Positions 1-5,160 of a stretch of 6,060 nucleotides of DNA are shown here, piece by piece. Positions within the stretch are counted from its first letter, which is position 1. Each line of letters starts with the position of its first letter. The stretch is from Bacillota bacterium (lineage in GTDB: Bacteria > Bacillota > Clostridia > Acetivibrionales > DSM-2933): positions 1 to 6,060 of the forward strand of contig JAEZNF010000640.1 of NCBI GenBank assembly GCA_023441845.1, written 5' to 3'. The translations under genes were made by a program, and so were the position numbers. The notes below the pieces were generated by a model, which was not told the DNA's origin, made no database searches, and saw only the letters and a program-made list of their open reading frames with translations.

Positions 1-22
1 AAGGAAAAAATGCTTCCTAAAG

Positions 23-36
23 TGTCAATTTTGACA
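23..36. promoter_or_regulatory. inverted repeat overlapping the -35 box (possible PadR operator)
   Basis: TGTCAA, two bases, then TTGACA: a perfect 6-bp dyad whose right arm is itself the -35 hexamer of the promoter before the PadR-type gene. PadR-family repressors usually bind short dyads in their own promoters, so autoregulation is a reasonable inference. No binding data are visible. A second dyad, AGTAT-9 bases-ATACT, lies at 96-114 between the promoter and the start codon and could be an additional site. Confidence 0.4.
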
Positions 37-58
37 TAAACTTTATGGTCACTATATT
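31..58 (+). promoter_or_regulatory. sigma-A-type promoter for the padR-signal peptidase unit
   Basis: A consensus TTGACA (31-36) is followed after 16 bases by TATATT (53-58). Transcription would begin near position 65, giving a leader of about 70 bases before the PadR-type start codon. It is the best vegetative-type promoter match I see in the window. Confidence 0.6.
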
Positions 59-135
59 GATTTTTCAAGGTTCAGAATTAATTTTTAAACTGCGAAGTAT
101 GAGTAATAAATACTATACAATATGTAAAAGGGCTG

Positions 136-498
136 GTGGTAAGTTTGGACAAAGAGCTTATGAAAGGCAGTATTGATATCCTTCTGCTATCACAGATTTC
201 ACAAAAGGATATGTATGGTTTTGAAATAATAAAAAATTTAAAAGCTAAAAGTAATGACTTATACAATATGAGTGAAGGGACGTTGTATCCTGCACTGCAA
301 AGGCTGGAACAAAAAAAGCTTTTGAAGTCATACTGGGGGGATTCCGAAGGTGGAGGCAGAAGGAAATATTACAACATTACGGAACAAGGGAAAAAACAAT
401 TGGTTAAAAAAATGGAAGAATGGGACCAGGTAAATAATTTGATTAGAATGTGCAGGGAGGTGCCTATATGGACAAATTCGAAAACTATATCGGACTGA
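136..498 (+). CDS. PadR-family transcriptional regulator
   Basis: A 120-residue winged-helix repressor of the short PadR type. Visible hallmarks are the opening LDKELMKGSIDILLLS, the YGFEIIKNL helix (about 27-35), the recognition region SEGTLYPALQRLEQKKLLKS (46-65) and the wing with GGGRRKYYNITEQGKKQL (72-89). Family members bind operator DNA as dimers and usually repress their own operon until an effector or stress signal releases them. The gene overlaps the following signal-peptidase gene by 31 bases, so the two are co-transcribed and probably translationally coupled. The start is uncertain: GTG at 136 sits only three bases after AAAAGGG, while an in-frame TTG at 145 gives the equally canonical N-terminus MDKELMKG. 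The effector cannot be told from sequence. Confidence 0.9.
   Translation: MVSLDKELMKGSIDILLLSQISQKDMYGFEIIKNLKAKSNDLYNMSEGTLYPALQRLEQKKLLKSYWGDSEGGGRRKYYNITEQGKKQLVKKMEEWDQVNNLIRMCREVPIWTNSKTISD
454..460 (+). promoter_or_regulatory. ribosome binding site deciding the signal-peptidase start
   Basis: AGGGAGG lies seven bases before ATG 468, inside the end of the PadR gene. The reading frame is also open from GTG 450, but that codon precedes the binding site, so ATG 468 is the credible start. Confidence 0.8.
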
Positions 499-1310
499 TT
501 TTAGAAGGAGTGAGTATAAACAAAACCCGTAAAAAGGAGTTGGAGGAAGAATTCAGAGACCACCTTACTATGACCAGAGATGAACTTATAGAAGCGGGAT
601 ATACCGAAGAACAGGCCACCGCTGAAGCTATTCGAAGGTTTGGAGAAGCTGATGAAATAAGAAATAAATTCAAGGGAGTTTTTACTCCATATAAGCTAAT
701 AAAAGACTGGATGGACAGCCATACGGTCTTAAGAGAATCGCTGCAGTGGTCCTTTACTATTATTGGGGCTTTGTTCCTCTCCATATTTATTAGAAGCTAT
801 GTATTTGCGTCTACTGAAGTAAAACAGATATCAATGCAGAATACATTGTTTGAGGGACAGCGGCTGGTAGAACTGAAAATAGGGTATTATTTTTCAGCTC
901 CCGAAAGGGGTGACATAGTTATTATCAACAGAGAGGCACACAAGGGGGGGATCAATAAGTTTGTAGATAACGCAAAAGAAATCGTAGAAGGATTTTATAA
1001 GAAAGAACAAGGTGAAAAGAGGCTTATAAAGAGGGTTATTGGTGTTCCGGGCGACATGATTGATATAAAAGACGGGAAGGTATACATAAATAACGAGTGT
1101 TATGACGAGTCCTACGTGAAAGGAGCAACATTTCCCAATGGAATGACATTTCCCGTAAAAATACCGGAAAATCAATATTTTGTTATGGGAGATAACAGGG
1201 AAAGAAGCCTGGATAGCCGAATGATAGGCTTCATAGATATTAACACCATTGAAGGCAAGGCTGTATTGAGAATGTGGCCTCTTAATAAGCTTGGCGATAT
1301 TTACGAATAA
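468..1310 (+). CDS. lepB: type I signal peptidase with N-terminal HAAS/permease-prefix-like domain
   Basis: A 280-residue membrane protease that should cut signal peptides from exported proteins on the outer face of the membrane. Residues 1-70 are a soluble helical domain with the ELEEEFRDHL and EEQATAEAIRRFGEADEIR pattern of HAAS/permease-prefix-1 domains, which often accompany PadR regulators. One membrane segment follows (about 93-113). The peptidase boxes are complete: Ser122 in ISMQNTL, catalytic Lys188 in RLIKRVIGVPGD, and GDNRERSLDSRMIG (241-254). Two departures are seen: SMQNTL lacks the usual Pro of SMxPTL, and about 30 residues (155-184) separate RGDIVIIN from the Lys box, longer than in small Bacillus Sip enzymes. 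With PadR upstream it is likely a regulated, accessory peptidase rather than the housekeeping one; that is inference. Confidence 0.9.
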   Translation: MDKFENYIGLILEGVSINKTRKKELEEEFRDHLTMTRDELIEAGYTEEQATAEAIRRFGEADEIRNKFKGVFTPYKLIKDWMDSHTVLRESLQWSFTIIGALFLSIFIRSYVFASTEVKQISMQNTLFEGQRLVELKIGYYFSAPERGDIVIINREAHKGGINKFVDNAKEIVEGFYKKEQGEKRLIKRVIGVPGDMIDIKDGKVYINNECYDESYVKGATFPNGMTFPVKIPENQYFVMGDNRERSLDSRMIGFIDINTIEGKAVLRMWPLNKLGDIYE

Positions 1311-1355
1311 TTAAAACCGGTTAATTATCGGATTTGACTGAATTGAATATTTACT

Positions 1356-1401
1356 GATAAGAGAGAAGATGGTGCTATTCTTCACCATCTTCTCTCTTAT
1401 C
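1356..1401. terminator. perfect 19-bp hairpin between convergent genes
   Basis: Arms at 1356-1374 and 1383-1401 are exact reverse complements, with an 8-base loop. It lies between the convergent signal-peptidase and zinc-ribbon genes and could end transcription from both sides. No clear T-run follows on either strand, so it is not a textbook intrinsic terminator and may instead block convergent reading or protect 3' ends. Its right arm encodes the last codons of the minus-strand gene, and that gene's stop codon lies in the loop. Confidence 0.6.
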
Positions 1402-1593
1402 GTCGTATAGATTATACGTTATGCATTTTGATGCTCTTCTTGTTTTGGTACTTTTCGCCTCTTTTTTCACAGTGGAACTTTTAGGACCTGACTGCTTTGA
1501 AGTTGTTGATTTTGAAGCTGATCTGTTGGCACAATTTTTATTAGTACACTGGTTGTTAAAAATAATTGATCCGCAAGTACAAAATTCTGGCAA
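1375..1593 (-). CDS. small Cys-rich zinc-ribbon-like protein
   Basis: A 72-residue protein that I do not recognise as a named family. The N-terminus carries four cysteines as C5-x-C7-x8-C16-x4-C21 (MPEFCTCGS, then CTNKNC), a plausible zinc site. It is followed by a Ser/Thr/Lys-rich, probably disordered stretch (22-56) and an acidic end (DDKREDGEE). The start is taken as TTG 1593 because AAAGGAG (1608-1602) precedes it by eight bases. The frame is open from GTG 1602, but that codon overlaps the binding site itself. An ORF on the opposite strand (1421-1729) lacks a good ribosome site and reads as a hydrophobic shadow. The basic tail suggests contact with nucleic acid or wall polymer; this is a guess. 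Confidence 0.65.
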   Translation of the reverse strand: MPEFCTCGSIIFNNQCTNKNCANRSASKSTTSKQSGPKSSTVKKEAKSTKTRRASKCITYNLYDDKREDGEE

Positions 1594-1601
1594 ATATATC
1601 A

Positions 1602-1608
1602 CTCCTTT
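1602..1608 (-). promoter_or_regulatory. ribosome binding site deciding a TTG start
   Basis: On the minus strand AAAGGAG is followed by eight bases and then TTG at 1593. This spacing fits initiation at TTG and rules against the overlapping upstream GTG at 1602. Confidence 0.7.
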
Positions 1609-1657
1609 TATATATCTTAATATATCACATTTTTTCAGTTTTAATAATCGTTTTTGG

Positions 1658-1674
1658 GAAAAAATTATTTTTTC
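1658..1674. promoter_or_regulatory. A/T dyad in the divergent promoter region
   Basis: The 175-base gap between the divergent zinc-ribbon and GGDEF-regulator genes contains a perfect 7-bp dyad, GAAAAAA-TTA-TTTTTTC. It may be a protein binding site or simply AT-rich intergenic sequence. I found no convincing -35/-10 pair for the minus-strand gene. Confidence 0.2.
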
Positions 1675-1708
1675 GGCAAATCTTTTTTGTATAATGGTTT
1701 TCTTGGAC

Positions 1709-1737
1709 TTTTCAAACTTGGATAATTAATATATAAT
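1709..1737 (+). promoter_or_regulatory. possible promoter of the GGDEF response regulator
   Basis: TATAAT at 1732-1737 is preceded after 17 bases by the weak -35 candidate TTTTCA (1709-1714). The start codon at 1769 would lie about 25 bases after the transcription start. Another TATAAT at 1690-1695 has no usable -35 box. Confidence 0.35.
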
Positions 1738-1768
1738 CTATTTAATAATTCTTTTTTCGAGGTATCCA

Positions 1769-2701
1769 ATGTTTAAAAAAAAGATATTGATAGTTGATGG
1801 GGTAGAACAAACAGTTAGTTCAATTTTTGATGTGCTTATTCCTTCGGGGTATAATGTTATTATTGCATCTAGCGGTGAGGAAGGTCTGGAGAAGGTTAAA
1901 AGTGAAAAACCTGATCTCGTCATTTTAGATACCGTTTTGCCCGGAATTGATGGGTTTGAAGTTTGCAAAACATTGAGAAATGAAGAAAGCAACAATTTGA
2001 TGCCTATAATAATGCTTACAGACCAAGGAAATGAAGAAGGCAAACTTAAAGGACTCGAGCTCGGGGCGGACGATTATATCGAAGTACCCTTCAATTCGAG
2101 AGAGCTATTGGCAAGAGTAAAAAATACTCTTATCCGTATAGAACGGAACAGAAGGGTATCCCCTTTGACCGGGTTACAGGGCAATATGGAAGTTCAAACC
2201 GAAATAAACCGCAGAATTGCCAACAACCAAATTTTTTCATTGATCTATGCCGACATTGATAATTTTAAGGCATATAATGATTTGTACGGTTTTTCAAGCG
2301 GTGACAGGACAATAAAGCTTACGGCGGATATAATTATGGACAGTGTGTCCAAATACGGCGATCACTGTGACTTTGTCGGGCATATTGGAGGGGATGATTT
2401 TATAATCATCACTGAACCAAATAATGCTGAGGCTGTCTGTGACAACATTGTCAGGGTATTCAATGAAAAAGTCCTTACTCTTTATTCACCAGAAGACCGG
2501 GGAAGAGGGTTTATTACTACTTCAAACAGGCGGGGCCAGAGAGTCAAGCACCCTATAATGGGTATATCCCTTGCGATAGTATCAAATGAGTATAGAAACC
2601 TTACAAGCCATATAGATTTTATGGAAGTAGCTTTAGAACTTAAAAAGAAGGCAAAAACCATAGCCGGAAGTGTTTATTTTAAGGATAGGAGAAGGTCCTG
2701 A
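1769..2701 (+). CDS. response regulator with atypical receiver and GGDEF (GGDDF) domain
   Basis: A 310-residue PleD-like protein: receiver domain (about 4-122), short linker, GGDEF domain (about 130-305). The receiver keeps phospho-acceptor Asp54 (VILDTVLPGIDGFE) and Thr84. It has Gly11 where the second acidic-pocket Asp is expected (ILIVDGVE) and Val106 in place of the conserved switch Lys (DDYIEVPF). The output domain has DIDNFKAYND (162-171) with metal ligand Asp162, and GGDDF (207-211) instead of GGDEF/GGEEF. The usual inhibitory RxxD before it reads DHCD, so product inhibition at that site is unlikely. It could still make cyclic di-GMP, or be a GTP or c-di-GMP sensor. Start ATG 1769 follows GAGG by six bases. 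No partner kinase is adjacent on this strand. Confidence 0.88.
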   Translation: MFKKKILIVDGVEQTVSSIFDVLIPSGYNVIIASSGEEGLEKVKSEKPDLVILDTVLPGIDGFEVCKTLRNEESNNLMPIIMLTDQGNEEGKLKGLELGADDYIEVPFNSRELLARVKNTLIRIERNRRVSPLTGLQGNMEVQTEINRRIANNQIFSLIYADIDNFKAYNDLYGFSSGDRTIKLTADIIMDSVSKYGDHCDFVGHIGGDDFIIITEPNNAEAVCDNIVRVFNEKVLTLYSPEDRGRGFITTSNRRGQRVKHPIMGISLAIVSNEYRNLTSHIDFMEVALELKKKAKTIAGSVYFKDRRRS

Positions 2702-2939
2702 ACTATTACAAATAATTTTTATTTATCTAAGTAGCGAATCATAACCAGTTTGAGTATGCATTCAGTTACTATTTTCAAAGGCAAAGCCTTTGAAACGCTA
2801 CAGAGCCAAAAGTGGAAATTCGTTCTTACTTAGGAGCGCTTAAAATATTACTTCCGCTTTCTAAGCGTGCCATTCGTGCTATCCTCTAAGGGTGCAGCGC
2901 AAACATAGTGGAAGTTATATTTTAACCGTGTCCAATAAC
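2702..2939. repeat. structured intergenic region, possible dispersed repeat
   Basis: No coding signal is visible between the GGDEF gene and the next ribosome site. The stretch has several dyads: a 10-bp perfect hairpin (2773-2795); GTAGCG at 2731-2736 able to pair with CGCTAC at 2796-2801, directly beside that hairpin; and CGCTTA/TAAGCG about 20 bases apart (near 2838-2866). Two near-identical direct elements, TCTAAGCGTGC (2860-2870) and TCTAAGGGTGC (2885-2895), are spaced 25 bases apart. This density suggests a structured RNA or a copy of a dispersed intergenic repeat. The absence of other copies in this window means repeat status is inference only. Confidence 0.35.
2773..2795. other. 10-bp perfect hairpin with 3-base loop
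   Basis: TTTCAAAGGC, AAA, GCCTTTGAAA: a tight stem-loop 72 bases after the GGDEF gene stop. No T-run follows on either strand, so a classical terminator is unlikely. It is probably the core stem of the larger structured element around it. Confidence 0.6.
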
Positions 2940-2946
2940 GGAGGAG
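2940..2946 (+). promoter_or_regulatory. ribosome binding site deciding a TTG start
   Basis: GGAGGAG is placed five bases before TTG 2952. The frame is open further upstream from GTG 2892, but that codon has no Shine-Dalgarno sequence and lies in the structured spacer. Confidence 0.75.
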
Positions 2947-2951
2947 TGATT

Positions 2952-3815
2952 TTGATAAAAGCTGCAAGTTTGTTTGAAAGCTATAACATGGCTGTTGAAA
3001 AAGGCTATAACTGTATTTTTGACAATAATGAAAATATAGATATATTGAATTTGAATGATAAAGAGCTGTTTAAGCTCGTAGAAAAAGATGTAAAGGCCTG
3101 GGAATCAACACAAATGAGTGATCTGGGAGGTATAACTCCCGCTGAATTCTTTGGAAGCATCGAGGACACCGAAACTCTTATGGACCTTTTTAAGACGGGC
3201 GCAGTTATGTGCAATTATGATTTGCCATCGTCTCTTTTAGACCGCTTAAAGGCCTTTAGAGAAGAGATTTATGAAGAACTTTTATCTTATGCTTCCAATA
3301 AAAATTCGATTACTCATGATGTAGATTTCCTGATCTCCTTAATGTCAATAAGGGTGCTGGGTCAATGGAGTGAAAATAGGGCTATTGAGCCGTTAATGAA
3401 GTTTTTTATTAATGAAATGCACGAGTATGACGTAAATTATGATATAGTTGCCGAAGAATTGGCGGATTGCTTTGTTAATATGGGTGTTCCAGCCGTTGAA
3501 CCGCTGCTTAAGGCTTTAGAAAGCCATGATAATATTGATTCGAATCTGGAATACCTGCTGAAAGCTTTATCCGATATCGGTAAGGCTAATAAAAGCGACA
3601 GCATATTTTACTGCTTAAAAAATGCTTTCAGAAAGATGGATAATAAGACACTGGCTGCGTTGCTTATAAAAAATTACGGCGACAGCAGGGCTATTCCTTT
3701 ACTCAGGGGCTATCTGGAAAAAAACGTCGGGAGCATTGACAACGAGACTTTTTATGAGATTAAACATGTGGTAGAAAGCCTGGGAGGCAATATAGGAGAC
3801 CTGAACCAATTCTAG
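2952..3815 (+). CDS. HEAT-repeat-like protein
   Basis: A 287-residue soluble, helix-rich protein without signal peptide or membrane segment. The C-terminal half has HEAT/PBS-lyase-like helical pairs: IRVLGQWSENRAIEPLMKFF (133-152), LADCFVNMGVPAVEPLLKAL (170-189), LLKALSDIG (202-210) and LLIKNYGDSRAIPLLRGYLE (237-256). The N-terminal half has an LGG-TPAEFF motif (58-67) followed by the helix around MDLFKTGA (77-84). HEAT repeats usually make protein-binding scaffolds; no catalytic motif is visible and the partner is unknown. The start is TTG 2952 (MIKAASLFES) because a strong GGAGGAG precedes it. The longer GTG 2892 form would add 20 residues encoded by the spacer. No obvious promoter was found, so it may be read from the GGDEF gene upstream. 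Confidence 0.75.
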   Translation: MIKAASLFESYNMAVEKGYNCIFDNNENIDILNLNDKELFKLVEKDVKAWESTQMSDLGGITPAEFFGSIEDTETLMDLFKTGAVMCNYDLPSSLLDRLKAFREEIYEELLSYASNKNSITHDVDFLISLMSIRVLGQWSENRAIEPLMKFFINEMHEYDVNYDIVAEELADCFVNMGVPAVEPLLKALESHDNIDSNLEYLLKALSDIGKANKSDSIFYCLKNAFRKMDNKTLAALLIKNYGDSRAIPLLRGYLEKNVGSIDNETFYEIKHVVESLGGNIGDLNQF

Positions 3816-3866
3816 TGCAATGTTTTATGATAGCACAAAAAATTTAATGGAACGTGTTAAATCTAA

Positions 3867-3884
3867 GCCCCCGTCTAAGGGGGC
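3867..3884. terminator. GC-rich hairpin after the HEAT-like gene
   Basis: GCCCCC and GGGGGC form a perfect 6-bp stem with a 6-base loop, 52 bases after the HEAT-like stop codon. It is GC-rich against an AT-rich background. No T-run follows on the plus strand, so termination is possible but unproven. Confidence 0.35.
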
Positions 3885-3893
3885 ACAGAGGTA

Positions 3894-4213
3894 GTACTCA
3901 ATAACGGAATGGTCACCGGAGACGTTGAGTTTAAGTTCAATGCTTGAGTTTTAGTTCAGCATATTCAGATAGTTATGGATTGCCTTAATCAAACCGTCTT
4001 CCAGACATGATGGCTCAATGTCGTATATTATTGAGCATACTTTCTTTACGGTTGAGCTGATATTTTTACACAGCTCGCCATATTTGAAGGAGAATTTATC
4101 GAAATTTTTGGGCACAAGATATTTTTGCACACTTCGAGCTTAAAGCACATGTTGATTACAGATTGAGCAGGTCCGTCATGTATGTCTCGGGCAATTCTTT
4201 TTTTCTTATTCAT
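3894..4213 (-). pseudogene. degenerate NarL/DegS-type sensor histidine kinase remnant
   Basis: The gene-free stretch between the HEAT-like gene and cwlD encodes, on the minus strand, the dimerisation/phospho-acceptor domain of a HisKA_3 kinase. From ATG 4213 it reads MNKKKRIARDIHDGPAQSVI, with phospho-acceptor His12, then FKLEVCK. Homology then shifts frame at a run of five A's (4126-4122): with a sixth A it continues as YLVPKNFDKF, then ELCKNISSTVKKV and IIYDIEPSCLEDGLIKAI. A TAA (3953-3951) stops it after YLNMLN. In the same frame the start of the ATPase domain follows (IELKLNVSGD, 3941-3912), at about the spacing normal for the family. The rest of the ATPase and the whole sensor part are missing. 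It is therefore a decayed gene, unless the frameshift is a sequencing error; even then the stop remains. Confidence 0.82.
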
Positions 4214-4284
4214 GAGCAGATTCCATTTAAGCCTTTATTATCGTGATTGATTATACCATGAAAATACATGTTTCACACTGGATA

Positions 4285-4320
4285 TGAATATGACAAACCT
4301 GCCTGTGAATATTCTATAAT
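4285..4320 (+). promoter_or_regulatory. candidate promoter region of cwlD
   Basis: TATAAT (4315-4320) lies 26 bases before ATG 4346 and is preceded at 19 bases by ATGACA (4290-4295), an over-long spacing for sigma-A. Alternatively TGAATA (4285-4290), identical to the sigma-G type -35, is followed after 17 bases by AATATTC, a weak match to its -10. CwlD genes are sporulation-controlled in Bacillus, so a sporulation sigma factor is plausible, but the sequence does not decide. Confidence 0.35.
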
Positions 4321-4345
4321 AAATAATTTGAATAGGCGGGATTGT

Positions 4346-5062
4346 ATGGTAGTTATTGTAAAAAGAAGCAATATTATTTTGGTTTCCTTGATATTTTTGC
4401 TTGCTGTAATGGTATATAGCCTGAATGTAGGGATTAGGGGTGCCGTACCGGCAAATGCAGACAATAATAAGAAGACCGTTATGCTTGATCCGGGCCATGG
4501 AGGTGAGGACCCGGGTGCAGTCAGCAACTACAGCGGGATAAGGGAAAAAGATATAAACTTAAGCATAGTTCTCGACGTGAAGAAGCAACTGGAGGAAGAA
4601 GGGTATAATGTAATTCTGACAAGGGAAGAGGATAAGCTTGAATACAGCCCGGAGACCACAAACATAATTCAAAAAAGAAAGCAGGACCTCATGAGAAGGA
4701 AAAAAATGATGGATGAGGGTGGTGCAGATATAGTTGTAAGTGTGCACCTTAATAAATTTCCCGATACGAAGTATTTCGGAGCTCAGACATTTTACCCTCC
4801 CAACTCTCCTGAGAGCCAGAAGCTGGCTGTCAGTATCCAGGGAAAACTGAAAGAAATAGTAGACCCTAATAATAAACGTGCAGCGTTAGTAAAAAAAGAT
4901 CCTATTATAATCTTATATGAAAATAAGACGACAACATCCATAGTCGAGTGCGGGTTCCTTTCTAATCAGGAGGAAGAAAAACTCCTCGGAACCAAGGAAC
5001 ACCAGGAGAAGCTTGCTAAGGCAATAAAAGAAGGAATAAGCAAGTATTTTGAAGGGAAATAG
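4346..5062 (+). CDS. cwlD: CwlD N-acetylmuramoyl-L-alanine amidase (spore cortex muramic-lactam formation)
   Basis: A 238-residue amidase_3 enzyme, close in length to Bacillus CwlD (about 237). It cleaves the peptide from muramic acid in cortex peptidoglycan, the first step towards muramic-delta-lactam, which marks the cortex for germination lytic enzymes. An N-terminal hydrophobic segment (9-25) and ANA at 36-38 suggest a signal peptide or membrane anchor. Expected zinc ligands are His51 (LDPGHGGEDPGA), Glu67 (REKDINLS) and His134 (SVHLNKFPD); catalytic Glu201 is in VECGFLSN. The SVHLN, GAQTFY and GFLSN context is CwlD-like rather than that of vegetative AmiC-type enzymes. ATG 4346 is chosen, with AGGCGGG five bases upstream and the hydrophobic segment close to the N-terminus; ATG 4268 would add 26 polar residues. 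The downstream wall-binding gene fits a cell-wall cluster. Confidence 0.88.
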   Translation: MVVIVKRSNIILVSLIFLLAVMVYSLNVGIRGAVPANADNNKKTVMLDPGHGGEDPGAVSNYSGIREKDINLSIVLDVKKQLEEEGYNVILTREEDKLEYSPETTNIIQKRKQDLMRRKKMMDEGGADIVVSVHLNKFPDTKYFGAQTFYPPNSPESQKLAVSIQGKLKEIVDPNNKRAALVKKDPIIILYENKTTTSIVECGFLSNQEEEKLLGTKEHQEKLAKAIKEGISKYFEGK

Positions 5063-5083
5063 AATGTTATGATTCTTCTACTG

Positions 5084-5134
5084 ATGTAATAATTTACATG
5101 ATGAATTTTCGCCCTAGAGACTATATAATTATAG
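5084..5134. promoter_or_regulatory. two dyads in the leader of the LysM-protein gene
   Basis: ATGTAA-TAAT-TTACAT (5084-5099) and CTATA-TAAT-TATAG (5121-5134) are perfect short dyads in the 98-base gap after cwlD. The second contains a TATAAT (5124-5129) that could be a -10 box, about 30 bases before the start codon. No good sigma-A -35 box is found at the right distance. Either dyad could be an operator. Confidence 0.3.
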
Positions 5135-5160
5135 TATTATGTCAACTAAAGAGGAGAGTG

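Noticed and set aside
2..18. AGGAA...TTCCT dyad at the window start as a terminator of an upstream gene
   Set aside because: Only five base pairs, no T-run, and the upstream gene is not visible.
485..1175. Minus-strand ORFs opposite the signal-peptidase gene
   Set aside because: Shadows of a gene with all catalytic boxes in the plus frame.
1421..1729. Plus-strand ORF of about 100 codons opposite the zinc-ribbon gene
   Set aside because: No ribosome site, a Phe/Leu-rich shadow-like composition, and the opposite strand has a well placed Shine-Dalgarno and a coherent Cys motif.
2860..2895. Two 11-base direct repeats 25 bases apart as a minimal CRISPR-like array
   Set aside because: The units are far too short and only two, with no cas genes or leader.
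2885..3908. TCTAAGGGTGCA/TCTAAGGGGGCA and CAATAACGGA occurring on both sides of the HEAT-like gene, suggesting an inserted segment
   Set aside because: The spacing between the two motifs differs (48 versus 25 bases), and the right-hand CAATAACGGA is explained by kinase-remnant codons.
3925..3958. Two 15-base direct repeats with one mismatch (TTGAGTTTAAGTTCA-like), period 19
   Set aside because: They fall inside the kinase pseudogene, where the reading frame and homology spacing are normal across both, so a recent duplication is unlikely.
4238..4527. Minus-strand ORFs antisense to the cwlD 5' part
   Set aside because: They lack ribosome sites and family motifs, while the plus strand has a clear CwlD sequence.
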